From JBEKTY01 sp049515555 (GTDB lineage: Bacteria; Planctomycetota; Planctomycetia; Pirellulales; Thermoguttaceae): a DNA stretch of 37,296 nt. A program made the translations under genes and the position numbers. The stretch's first letter is position 1, and each line of letters opens with the position of its first letter. Shown here piece after piece: positions 8,177-15,370 of the stretch. The stretch lies in contig JBEKTY010000074.1 of NCBI GenBank assembly GCA_049515555.1, forward strand, positions 1-37,296, in the 5' to 3' direction. A model generated the notes under the pieces. It saw only the letters and a program-made list of their open reading frames with translations, made no database searches and was not told where the DNA came from.

Positions 8177-8213
8177 GGTCAGAGCCTTTTCTTGGCGTTG
8201 AGCTGGCCTACTG

Positions 8214-8290
8214 GGAAAAAGGGGACAGGCACCATTTGCCGGAACGGCCGGGAGGGTGCTTCGCACAAATGGTGCCTGTCCCCTTTTTCC
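8214..8290. repeat. 77-bp REPIN-like element between fliQ and fliR
   Basis: Perfect 25-bp inverted repeats at 8214-8238 and 8266-8290, with the core GGGGACAGGCACCATTTG, are separated by 27 bp. This GGTGCCTGTCCCC sequence resembles ends associated with Y1/RAYT transposases (recall, not checked). It fills the gap between the fliQ stop and the fliR ribosome-binding site. Confidence 0.85.
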
Positions 8291-8300
8291 CTCCCCATGG

Positions 8301-8579
8301 TCAGAGCCTTCCCGGAATGCCGCCGATCAGATCGGTGGAATACTGCAACATCTGGCCGATGAGCCAGGGCAACGTGAAACTGAGGACCAGGATCATAATC
8401 ACGATCTTGGGCACGAAGGCTACGGTCTGCTCCTGGATTTGGGTCAGGGCCTGGAGCAGCCCGATCACCAGGCCCACCACCAGGCCGGCCAGCAATATGG
8501 GCGCGGAGATGAGCAGGGCAATCCACATGGCCTGGCGGCCCAGCTCAACGGCCAATTCGGTCAGGGCTTCGGGATCCAT
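8301..8579 (-). CDS. fliQ: FliQ, flagellar export gate protein
   Basis: The protein has 92 aa, the normal size, with two transmembrane helices at ~17-39 and ~51-72. The loop between them (LLQALTQIQEQTVAFVPKI) is strongly conserved in FliQ/SpaQ proteins. It packs around FliP in the export gate. The ATG at 8579 is the only sensible start. It is separated from fliP by 217 bp containing a paired CTCTCCC-type palindrome. Confidence 0.95.
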   Translation of the reverse strand: MDPEALTELAVELGRQAMWIALLISAPILLAGLVVGLVIGLLQALTQIQEQTVAFVPKIVIMILVLSFTLPWLIGQMLQYSTDLIGGIPGRL

Positions 8580-8639
8580 AGGAAGCGGTTAGGGCTCGCT
8601 GAAGCAGGTATTGCAAATTGGAGTAGGGCTGGCACGTAA

Positions 8640-8764
8640 GGTCCCCCTCTCCCTCGGGGAGAGGGCCGGGGTGAGGGGAAGCCGTGTTGGGCACGAAATC
8701 CGAAGAGGAATGGTCCTCACCACTTTCCCCTCACCCTAACCCTCTCCCGGAGGGAGAGGGGACC
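8640..8764. repeat. Inverted pair of CTCTCCC / GTGAGGGG elements
   Basis: The left copy is at 8640-8678 and the inverted right copy at 8727-8764; each is a hairpin of CTCTCCC with GGGAGAG followed by a GGGTGAGGGG tail. A single copy of the same unit is at 23601-23637. This unit is familiar to me from intergenic repeats in many high-GC bacteria. It lies between fliP and fliQ. Confidence 0.85.
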
Positions 8765-8796
8765 GGGCATCCGAAGTTTACAGCATTAACTTTTGT

Positions 8797-9630
8797 TCAG
8801 GTCAAAGGTTGGAAGCTTTGCATGAGCATTCCCACCACCAGGTGCCAGCCGTCGACCAGCACGAACAGCAGGATTTTGAAAGGCAGCGAGATCAGCGAGG
8901 GGGGCAGCATGAGCATGCCCATCGAGACCATGACGCTGGCAATGACCATATCGAGGATCACGAAGGGCAGATAGATTTGGAAGCCGATGAGGAAGGCGGT
9001 TTTCAGCTCGCTGAGCATGAAGGCGGGCAGGAGTGCCACCAGGGGCACGTCTTCGTAGCTTTTGGGGGCGGGCTGGCCGGGGACGTAGTTGAGGAACAGC
9101 CGCACGTCCTCGGAATTGTGGGCGTGCTCGATCTGCGCGCTCATGAACTGGCGCACGGGGGCCGCGCCCCGCGTGAAGGCCGTTTCCAGGGCGATCTGCC
9201 GGTGCGTGTAGGGGGCGATGCCCTGGTCGTAAACCCGCGTCCACACGGGGGCCATCACCGCCAGCGTAACGAACAGCGAGAGGGCCGTAATGACCTGGCT
9301 GGGCGGCAGCGTTTGCGTGCCGATGGCTTGCCGCAACAGGCTCAGCACGACCACCACGCGTACGAAGCAGGTGGTCATCAGCAGGATGGCGGGGGCCAGG
9401 CTGAGCACGGTCAGGAGCAGCATGACCTGGAGCGTGGCGCTGAGGCCCTCGGGGCTGGTCCACTTTTCCGGCCCGCCGGCCAGGCCCTGGGGCACCTCGA
9501 TCGACAGCGGCCGATTGGGGGCGTCGGCGGCGCGGGCGGTGGGTGCGGCCAGGCCGCCGGCCAGCAGAACCGCCAGCAGGGCGAGCAGGCGGAGGGTGGC
9601 ACGCCCTGCAAGGGCGTGGCGAATTACCAT
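8797..9630 (-). CDS. fliP: FliP, flagellar export gate protein, with N-terminal signal sequence
   Basis: The protein has 277 aa. The C-terminal ~240 residues are clear FliP: LSLAPAILLMTTCFVRVVVV, then RQAIGTQTLPPSQV and PFVILDMVIASVMVSMGML. FliP has a cleaved signal peptide; here residues ~13-35 form it (LRLLALLAVLLAGGL, then TARA before ADAP). I took the ATG at 9630. The codons for residues 4-12 (RHALAGRAT) lie in the right arm of the palindromic element 9594-9674, so the extreme N-terminus appears to be repeat-derived. In-frame GTG codons just upstream are alternatives, and no ribosome-binding site is visible. The frame is open to 10005 but crosses a second element and part of fliO, so a longer protein is unlikely. 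Confidence 0.9.
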   Translation of the reverse strand: MVIRHALAGRATLRLLALLAVLLAGGLAAPTARAADAPNRPLSIEVPQGLAGGPEKWTSPEGLSATLQVMLLLTVLSLAPAILLMTTCFVRVVVVLSLLRQAIGTQTLPPSQVITALSLFVTLAVMAPVWTRVYDQGIAPYTHRQIALETAFTRGAAPVRQFMSAQIEHAHNSEDVRLFLNYVPGQPAPKSYEDVPLVALLPAFMLSELKTAFLIGFQIYLPFVILDMVIASVMVSMGMLMLPPSLISLPFKILLFVLVDGWHLVVGMLMQSFQPLT

Positions 9631-9674
9631 AACCACTGCTGACGCCGGCCACGCCCTTTCAGGGCGTGCCACCC
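9594..9674. repeat. 81-bp REPIN-like element overlapping the fliP start
   Basis: Arms at 9594-9620 and 9648-9674 match in 26 of 27 positions as inverted repeats; each arm contains the hairpin GCCCTGCAAGGGC or its TTTCA-loop variant, within GGTGGCAC ends. The fliP ATG (9630) lies between the arms and the left arm is coding. Confidence 0.85.
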
Positions 9675-9685
9675 AATTGAGGCTG

Positions 9686-9807
<122 letters not shown>

Positions 9808-9820
9808 GGTGTGCGGCTCC

Positions 9821-10603
9821 TTATGCATCGTCGTTCTCCCAGCGGCGGCTTTCCCGCCGCGTATTCCGCAGCGGCTCGACCTGCGGCGCATCCAGCCGGG
9901 GCGAGCCCGAGCGGGGCGCCGACTGTGGCTCCAGCTCGCGCTCATCCAAGCGGGGCGAGCCCGAGCGGGGGGCCAACTGTTGAAAGATCTGCCGGAAGGC
10001 GGCACTGGCGCTGTGCGGATGGGCTTGGCGGCACAGGCCGGCCAGGCGATCGACCTCCAGGGGCTCGGTGACCTCGGTCAACGTCTCGGCCCCGGCAGGG
10101 GTCGTCGAGACCAGCAGCAGCTTATTACCGCAGCGGAGCAGTTGCACCTGCTGGCGGGCGCCCAGCGGGGCGCGGCCCAGGATCTCGAAGACCTCGTGGG
10201 GCAGGAGCAGCGAGCCGCGGGGGGCCGCCTTGCGCATGGCCCAGGCCACGAGGAAGAACAGGCCCAACACCAGGGCCAGGCTGCTGCCGACTGTGACCAC
10301 GGCGGAGAGTCCGCCGGAGGGCGAGTCGTGTGCGCCGCGGGGGTTGCGATTGCCCAACAGCAGCGGCTCGCGGCGGGTTGGGGCGGGCGAAGCTGCCGCG
10401 GCGCCGGCGGGCGGAAGGGCAACCGCCGGCGGTGAGATGGCCATGGGTCGCGAGCCGGCCGCCGCGTCGGCGGCGGGCGGCGCGGCGGAAGCCGCTACCG
10501 CCGGCGACGACGACGGCAGAGCGGCTTCCCGCGGCGGCTCCGAGAGCGGGAGCGGGCCGGCCACGGCCACGATCAAGCCCAGCAAGCTGGCGATGGTAGG
10601 CAT
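9821..10603 (-). CDS. fliO: FliO, flagellar export gate assembly factor
   Basis: The protein has 260 aa, longer than most FliO. An N-terminal hydrophobic stretch (1-16) may be a signal sequence. A long Ala/Pro-rich linker follows, then one strong transmembrane helix at ~101-122, then the FliO cytoplasmic domain with LLPHEVFEILGRAPLGARQQ and VQLLRCGNKLLLVS. FliO helps assemble FliP into the gate, and its place before fliP-fliQ-fliR supports the call. The C-terminus contains a decapeptide duplicated at 211-220 and 229-238 (APRSGSPRLD), encoded by a near-identical DNA repeat that begins GGGGCGAGCCCGAGCGGGG on the + strand; this looks like repeat expansion into the coding region. Confidence 0.88.
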   Translation of the reverse strand: MPTIASLLGLIVAVAGPLPLSEPPREAALPSSSPAVAASAAPPAADAAAGSRPMAISPPAVALPPAGAAAASPAPTRREPLLLGNRNPRGAHDSPSGGLSAVVTVGSSLALVLGLFFLVAWAMRKAAPRGSLLLPHEVFEILGRAPLGARQQVQLLRCGNKLLLVSTTPAGAETLTEVTEPLEVDRLAGLCRQAHPHSASAAFRQIFQQLAPRSGSPRLDERELEPQSAPRSGSPRLDAPQVEPLRNTRRESRRWENDDA

Positions 10604-10620
10604 CCGTGCCCTTCTTTATG

Positions 10621-10696
10621 CTCCGCACGGTTTGGAATGATGCGAACCGTAACAAAAGGCACGCGGTCGTATCATTCCTGGCCGCTCAGACTATAA
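10621..10696. repeat. 76-bp dispersed repeat, copy 1 (fliN-fliO gap)
   Basis: Exactly 76 bp, beginning CTCCGCACGG, with GCGAACCGTAAC and CGGTCGT in the middle, and ending CTGGCCGCTCAG plus TATAA. Copies 2 and 3 are at 12135-12210 and 12348-12423, all in the same orientation. In this copy GGAATGAT and ATCATTCC can pair. It fills the fliN-fliO gap. Confidence 0.9.
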
Positions 10697-10698
10697 TC

Positions 10699-11355
10699 CT
10701 ATGCCACAGCGCTCGTGGCCACGACGAGCTCGGCCACCCGCACGCAAAAGTTATCGTTGAGGACCAGGACTTCGCCGCGGGCAACCAGGCGGCCGTTGAC
10801 GCAGATGTCCACCGGGTCGCCGGCCAGCTTGTCCAGCGGAACGACCGAGCCCTTCCGCAGCTTGAGCACGTCTTCCAGGTACATGTAGGTGCGGCCGAGC
10901 TCGATCTTCAGGTCCAGTTCCACGTCGCGGATCAGGTCGAGCGTGGCGGTTTCGGTGGCCGGGGTGGCGGCGGTGAGTTCCGGCAAGGGGTAGGCGGCTG
11001 CGCCGGCGGGCAGGCCGGCCGAGTCGGCGAAGTTGACCGACTGGATGGCCCGCTCGGCCTGGGTCAACAGATAATCGACGTCGTGCTGGGCCATGCCGGC
11101 TTCGGCGGCGGGCGACGAAGGCGACTCGGCAGCGGCGGCGGGCGGCGGGGTCCGCACAGCCTCGCGCAAGATGGCCTCGAGGTCGTCGCGGGGCGGCGGC
11201 GGGGCCGACCCGCCGGCCGCGGCGGCCGATTGGGCCGCCTGGCCCGCCGCAGCAGACCCGGCGTCGCCCGCCGGCGAGGCCGAAGCACCCGCATCACCCC
11301 GCCCGGCGAGCAGCCGCTCGATCTCCTCCTGGCTCATCAGGGGATCGCTTGACAT
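10699..11355 (-). CDS. fliN: FliN/FliY-like flagellar switch protein with two N-terminal FliM-type motifs
   Basis: The protein has 218 aa. The C-terminal ~80 residues (LIRDVELDLKIELGRTYMYL, then LDKLAGDPVDICVNGRLVARGEV) are a clear SpoA/FliN domain of the C-ring. The N-terminus carries MSQEEIERLL at residues 7-16, the EIDALL-type motif that in FliM and Bacillus FliY binds phospho-CheY. A second similar motif, MAQHDVDYLL, is at 88-97, with Ala/Pro-rich linkers. There is no FliM-like or CheC-like middle domain. No fliM is found next to it. Two N-terminal motifs on one FliN-type protein are unusual. Confidence 0.85.
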   Translation of the reverse strand: MSSDPLMSQEEIERLLAGRGDAGASASPAGDAGSAAAGQAAQSAAAAGGSAPPPPRDDLEAILREAVRTPPPAAAAESPSSPAAEAGMAQHDVDYLLTQAERAIQSVNFADSAGLPAGAAAYPLPELTAATPATETATLDLIRDVELDLKIELGRTYMYLEDVLKLRKGSVVPLDKLAGDPVDICVNGRLVARGEVLVLNDNFCVRVAELVVATSAVA

Positions 11356-11476
11356 GGGAATCCGTTCCTCGTTTTGATGCCGTGGTTGATTGTGGAACGC
11401 TTTCGTGCCTTCTCACCCGGGAAACCGGGCTCCCTTCGGTCGCCCTCGTTCCGTAATCAGCGCAAAACTCAAAAAG

Positions 11477-12058
11477 TTATTGCTCGACAAAAGAATAGTC
11501 GCTGACGATCACTTCGCGCAGCATGGGTTTGCCCAGCGTGCGGCGGGCCTTGTCCAGGATCGTCCGCTTGATGAGGCCCAGGCTGGCGTCGGTCAGATCG
11601 GTCATTTCCGCGCTGCGGACCGTCATCAGCACCTGCTCGCGGAAGCGGTGCTTGTTCTCGTCCAGGAGGCGGCGGAAGTCTTTCTCCGTCTCGACGCCGA
11701 CGCTGCCGAACAAGTGGAAGTCGATCCGCAGGGTGGTGTTCGAGACGGGCTGGAAGGAAGTCACGGAGAACTCGCCCAGATCGACTTCCACGTCGGCGGG
11801 GGCTTCGCTCTCGTCGGCCTTGGCTTCGTGCTCGGGCGACTTGGCGGCGGCCGCGGGCTTGGCCGCCACGCCGGCCACGCCCGCCGTCTCGCCGGCCTTG
11901 GGCAAGCACAGGCACACCACGGCACACTCCACCGCCACGACGACGACTATCGCCAGCATCACCACGATCCGCGCGCGGATCGAGCGGCTGGCCGGGGTGG
12001 CGGGGCTGGCGGCTGCCGGCTCGGGAGTCTCGGTGGATGGGGAAGGGTCGCTGGCCAT
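11477..12058 (-). CDS. fliL: FliL, flagellar basal-body / stator-associated protein
   Basis: The protein has 193 aa from the ATG at 12058 (MASDPSPSTETPE). It has a short cytoplasmic N-terminus, one transmembrane helix (VVMLAIVVVVAVECAVVCL, about residues 33-52), a low-complexity Ala/Glu linker, and the periplasmic FliL domain ending in MLREVIVSDYSFVEQ, typical of the family C-terminus. A longer frame to 12100 would start with TTG and lacks support. FliL sits at the stator-rotor interface, although motA/motB are not in this window. It precedes fliN with 121 bp between them and no trace of fliM. Confidence 0.85.
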   Translation of the reverse strand: MASDPSPSTETPEPAAASPATPASRSIRARIVVMLAIVVVVAVECAVVCLCLPKAGETAGVAGVAAKPAAAAKSPEHEAKADESEAPADVEVDLGEFSVTSFQPVSNTTLRIDFHLFGSVGVETEKDFRRLLDENKHRFREQVLMTVRSAEMTDLTDASLGLIKRTILDKARRTLGKPMLREVIVSDYSFVEQ

Positions 12059-12412
12059 GATCTTCTCGGAATAGGGGTCCGGCTGGGGCGTGCTGGGCAA
12101 CCTGCCTCAGATCATTCTGGAACATCCTTATATACTTCGCGCGGCTTGAAATGAGCCGAACCGCAACCATAGGGAGAGGGTCGTAGCATTCCTGGCCGCT
12201 CACAGTACAACTGTAGGACGCCCTGGCACCGTGCGGAGCGCGGAAACGCGCCGGCACCGCCGCGGCGGCTCCGATTATTCCATGCGTAGCGAAATTTCCG
12301 GGTCGATCCGGCGCGGCCGGGGTCTTTACTCCCCGCGCGCTTCTGTACTCCGCGCGGTTTTCAGCGGCTCGAACCGTAACAATAGGGAAGCGGTCGTGGC
12401 ATTCCCGGCCGC
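12059..12412. other. Gap between flbD and fliL
   Basis: The 354 bp without a gene contain copies 2 and 3 of the 76-bp repeat. The stretch between them (12211-12347) is GC-rich with short self-complementary runs but shows nothing I recognise. No motA/motB remnant is visible. Confidence 0.6.
12135..12210. repeat. 76-bp dispersed repeat, copy 2 (upstream of fliL)
   Basis: Same length and orientation as copy 1, with CGAACCGCAAC and GTCGTAGCATTCCTGG conserved. ATGAGC near the left and GCTCA near the right can pair. It lies between flbD and fliL. Confidence 0.9.
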
Positions 12413-12423
12413 TCACGGTATAA
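12348..12423. repeat. 76-bp dispersed repeat, copy 3 (overlaps flbD 3' end)
   Basis: Same length and orientation as copies 1 and 2, with TCGAACCGTAAC and GCGGTCGTGGC conserved. Its right end (12413-12423) supplies the stop codon and last residues (VIP) of FlbD. Here AGCGGC near the left pairs with GCCGCT near the right. Confidence 0.9.
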
Positions 12424-12601
12424 CGTGCTTCGACCGCTGGTACGCCAGGGCCCGGCGGACCACCTCGTCCATGGGCTCGGTCACCACGACGCGCTCGCCC
12501 GTGGTGAGGGTAATGAACGTGTCGGGCCGGGCCTCGACGTACTGGATCAGCTCGGCATTGAGGATGAACGACTCGCCGTCGAGCCGGGTCAGTTTGATCA
12601 T
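12413..12601 (-). CDS. flbD: FlbD / SwrD-like flagellar protein
   Basis: The protein has 62 aa, normal for the FlbD (SwrD) family: MIKLTRLDGESFILNAELIQ at the start, then VEARPDTFITLTTGERVVV and VRRALAYQR. In Bacillus, SwrD lies after flgE and before fliL as here, and raises flagellar power. The ATG at 12601 lacks a clear ribosome-binding site. The first codons and the bases before them are duplicated 58 bp upstream, forming a 14-codon minigene. The last three codons fall in copy 3 of the 76-bp repeat. Confidence 0.92.
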   Translation of the reverse strand: MIKLTRLDGESFILNAELIQYVEARPDTFITLTTGERVVVTEPMDEVVRRALAYQRSKHVIP

Positions 12602-12614
12602 GGTTTTACTAGTG

Positions 12615-12659
12615 TCACCCGCTCTGCCGGGGTCTGATTGTTTGGGTCAGCTTGATCAT
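12615..12659 (-). other. 14-codon minigene duplicating the flbD start
   Basis: Between the flgE stop (12672) and the flbD ATG (12601), the sequence TAAAACCATGATCAA is present twice. The upstream copy opens a frame MIKLTQTIRPRQSG and then stops. It is probably a by-product of a short duplication; it could act as a leader peptide coupled to flbD, but nothing shows it is translated. Confidence 0.4.
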
Positions 12660-12671
12660 GGTTTTAGGGGC

Positions 12672-14789
12672 TTAGCGGATCAGGTTCAGCAACTGGTCGA
12701 ACAACTGCTGGCCGGTGGTAATCACGCGGGTATTGCTGCTGTACATGGTCGAGGCCGTGATCAAGCCGATCAGGCTTGCGCCGATGTCGGCGTTGGACAA
12801 CTCCAGGGAGCCGGAGACGATGGAGCCGGTGCCTTGGTCGCCGGGGTTGGCCTCCATCGGCAGGCCGGAATTGACGCCGGTAGCATACATGTTTTGCCCC
12901 TGCTGTTCCAGACCATCCGGGTTGGCGAAGCGGGCAAGCTGGATCTGGCCCAGGGTCTGGCTGATCCCGTTGCTGAACACGCCGGTGATCTTGCCGTCGC
13001 CCCCGATGGTGAAACTGCTCAGGACGCCGGGCGCCGAGCCGTCCTGCTGGGAGACGGACAGCGAGGCCGAGTCGGAGGCCAGCCCGGAAACCTGGGAAAA
13101 ATCGAGATTGAACGACAAGGGCTTGACCGATGGCTCGTTGGCGCGGCCGATGGAGACGGTGTCGTTCGAGGAAGATACGTAATTTCCCTGCCCGTCGAAG
13201 GTAACGGTGCCGGTTCCCACGGCGATGCCCTGTTGGCTGCCCGCCGAGGGGTCGTTCTGGCCGCACTCGGCAAACCAGCGGTAGAGCGTGGCGGTGCTGG
13301 TGCGGGCCTGCAACACCGCCGTGACGGTGACCGAGAGCGGCATGCCCAGCGAATCGTAGACGACCACGTTGGTCTTGGCGCTCTCCCCGAGGGCGGTTTG
13401 GGTAGTGTTGAACGGCAGGCTGACGGTGGTGGTTTGAGGGGAGGAACCGTTGCTCACCAATTGGAACGCCGACACGCCGATGCCGACCGCGTTGGCGGTG
13501 CCGTTGTTGCCCACGATCTCGATGCGGCCGTCGACGGTAATGGTTGCCCCCGGCGCCAGTCCGCTGCCGGAATCCGTGGGGATCGGATTGCTGGCGTCGG
13601 GACCGGGCGATTGTTGGATGCCCAAGGCGTTTTGGATAAAGTTGGTAAGATCCTTCACGGTCGTGGAGTCGGTGATTTTCAGACTCTGCATGGTCAAGGT
13701 GCTGCCGCCCTTGGAGCCCGTGAATTCGAGCGTGCCGTTGATGGGAAAGGGTTGCGAATACGTGTTGTTGGCGTAGGTGACCACGTCTTTGAGCAGGGTG
13801 TTGTCGGTGACGGGGGGGCCGTACATGCTCAGGATGTCACCGCCGGCGCGGATCGTGTCGTCGGCGGAAATGTCCGTATACGAAGTCGTGCCCATGGGAA
13901 GCTCGGCGACCTGGTAGAAGTTGGTATCGCCCGGCTGGTCGTTCGTATTGCGGTAGATCTTGATGTTCTTCCATTGTCCCGAGGTATCGACGGGCAGGGC
14001 GGTCAAGGTGATATCGTTGCCGTTGGTCAGGGGTGACTGGGCGGGCACCAGTTGGGGGCGGCTCTCCTCGTTGCCGTTGACGTAGGTGACGTAATACTGG
14101 TACGTGCCGCTCAGCGGGCCGCCGGTGATGATCTTGCCGCTGCTGTCGGTGGCCAGCGCGGCCGTGGGACCCGCCGGGGGAAAGCTCAGGCTGTTGTCGG
14201 TCAGTTGGTTGGTCTCGATGATCTGGGCCGTGGTGGCGACGTTGCCGCTGGGCGTGAGGGCCCCCTGCAGGGTCACGTTTTGGGTCGCCTTGGCCACCGA
14301 GGCGGTCCCCAACGGGATTTGCAGCGGTTGCAGTTGGGAGCTGTCGATCGCAAACTGCTTGTCGACCCCGTAGCCCATCAGCGAGTTGCCGGTGCTGGTG
14401 ACCAGTTGGTTCTGGGAGTTCGTGGTGAAGGTGCCGTCGCGGGTGTAGAGCTGCTGGCCGGTGGCGCCTTGGACGATGAAGAATCCGTCGCCCTGGATGG
14501 CCAGGTCGGTGGGGCTGTTGGCGGTGGAGATCGTGCCCTGCGAGAAATTGGGGGTGATCTCGGCGACCATCGAGCCCAGGCCCATCTGCACCGGATTCAA
14601 GCCGCCGGTGGTGGCCGACGGCGAAACGCCGACGCTTTGCGTCTGAAGGAACTGCGTGGCAAAGGCCGCGTCGGAGGCCTTAAAGCCGGGGGTATTCGAG
14701 TTGGCCAGGTTGTTGCCGATCACGTCGATCTGGGTTTCCGAGGAGCTTAAACCCGTCAACGCCGTGTTCATGGCGGAGGCGAGACCCAT
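12672..14789 (-). CDS. flgE: FlgE, flagellar hook protein
   Basis: The protein has 705 aa, much longer than the ~400 aa of enteric FlgE. The N-terminus (NTALTGLSSSETQIDVIGNN, then LANSNTPGFK) is the rod/hook-family signature. FlgE core segments follow (LAIQGDGFFIV, YTRDGTF, and later VYDSLGMPLSVTV), and the C-terminus (SNADIGASLIGLITASTMYS, then NTRVITTGQQLFDQLLNL) is the other conserved helix. The extra length lies in the middle (about residues 190-430), probably surface domains. It follows flgD and precedes flbD. The ATG at 14789 is the only sensible start. Confidence 0.95.
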   Translation of the reverse strand: MGLASAMNTALTGLSSSETQIDVIGNNLANSNTPGFKASDAAFATQFLQTQSVGVSPSATTGGLNPVQMGLGSMVAEITPNFSQGTISTANSPTDLAIQGDGFFIVQGATGQQLYTRDGTFTTNSQNQLVTSTGNSLMGYGVDKQFAIDSSQLQPLQIPLGTASVAKATQNVTLQGALTPSGNVATTAQIIETNQLTDNSLSFPPAGPTAALATDSSGKIITGGPLSGTYQYYVTYVNGNEESRPQLVPAQSPLTNGNDITLTALPVDTSGQWKNIKIYRNTNDQPGDTNFYQVAELPMGTTSYTDISADDTIRAGGDILSMYGPPVTDNTLLKDVVTYANNTYSQPFPINGTLEFTGSKGGSTLTMQSLKITDSTTVKDLTNFIQNALGIQQSPGPDASNPIPTDSGSGLAPGATITVDGRIEIVGNNGTANAVGIGVSAFQLVSNGSSPQTTTVSLPFNTTQTALGESAKTNVVVYDSLGMPLSVTVTAVLQARTSTATLYRWFAECGQNDPSAGSQQGIAVGTGTVTFDGQGNYVSSSNDTVSIGRANEPSVKPLSFNLDFSQVSGLASDSASLSVSQQDGSAPGVLSSFTIGGDGKITGVFSNGISQTLGQIQLARFANPDGLEQQGQNMYATGVNSGLPMEANPGDQGTGSIVSGSLELSNADIGASLIGLITASTMYSSNTRVITTGQQLFDQLLNLIR

Positions 14790-14839
14790 CTTCGTATCTC
14801 CTGATGTTCCTTGTTGAGGTTGTTTCAGCGGTATTGTCC

Positions 14840-15289
14840 CTAACTGCCGGTGTTGCTGGTGGTCTGCCCGCTGCCGGCGGGCAAGATCTCGGTGACGTTG
14901 CCCAGCGGCACCTGGGAAGTGCCGACGTTCAGCGTCGCCGTGCCGTTGGCGATGGAGACTGAGTTGACCTGCCCGGTCACGCTGTTGCCGCTGGCGTCGG
15001 TTCCCACGATGGTCTGGTTGATCAGGCTGTTGGCGGTCGTCACGTTCTGGCCCAGCAGCACCGAGTTGAGGGTAGTGTTAAGTTTGTCTTGCGACTCGAT
15101 GGCCCCGATCTGGGAGGTTTCCTGGAGGATTTCGCCGTTGCTGATGGGGTTCATCGGATCCTGGTTCTGCAGCTCGCTAACGAGCATATTGATGAAGTCC
15201 TGGACGCCGAGCGACGAGAAGGGGTCCTGCGCGGTAGAGCTGGTGGCGCTGGCGGCGGAGGTGGTCGAGTTGACGGGGCTGGTGCTCAT
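14840..15289 (-). CDS. flgD: FlgD, hook-capping scaffold protein
   Basis: The protein has 149 aa: a Ser/Thr-rich N-terminus, then the conserved DFINMLVSELQNQDPMNPIS (residues ~31-50) and ETSQIGAIESQ, then a short beta-rich part. This is near the Bacillus length; the FlgD tudor/FnIII C-terminal domains seen in enterics are missing or very reduced. FlgD caps the growing hook. AAAGGA lies six bases before the ATG. The leader contains a mutated second copy of the fliK 3' end. Confidence 0.9.
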   Translation of the reverse strand: MSTSPVNSTTSAASATSSTAQDPFSSLGVQDFINMLVSELQNQDPMNPISNGEILQETSQIGAIESQDKLNTTLNSVLLGQNVTTANSLINQTIVGTDASGNSVTGQVNSVSIANGTATLNVGTSQVPLGNVTEILPAGSGQTTSNTGS

Positions 15290-15291
15290 TT

Positions 15292-15370
15292 CGGGTCCTT
15301 TCTGAATGGCGATGTTTAGCTGGCGCGCCGCGCAGGCGGCACGGGTCCTTTCTAAATGACGATGTTGAGC
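15292..15370. repeat. Direct duplication of the fliK 3' end and its following ribosome-binding site
   Basis: 29-bp copies at 15292-15320 and 15342-15370 agree at 26 positions, 50 bp apart. The second contains the true fliK end (LNIVI and TAG). The first carries LNIAI followed by CAG instead of TAG, and provides the AAAGGA that serves flgD. One copy thus appears to have been made by tandem duplication across the gene boundary. Confidence 0.8.

Noticed and set aside
11356..11476. Remnant of fliM between fliL and fliN
   Set aside because: Only 121 bp are present and no FliM-like coding fragment is visible in any frame.
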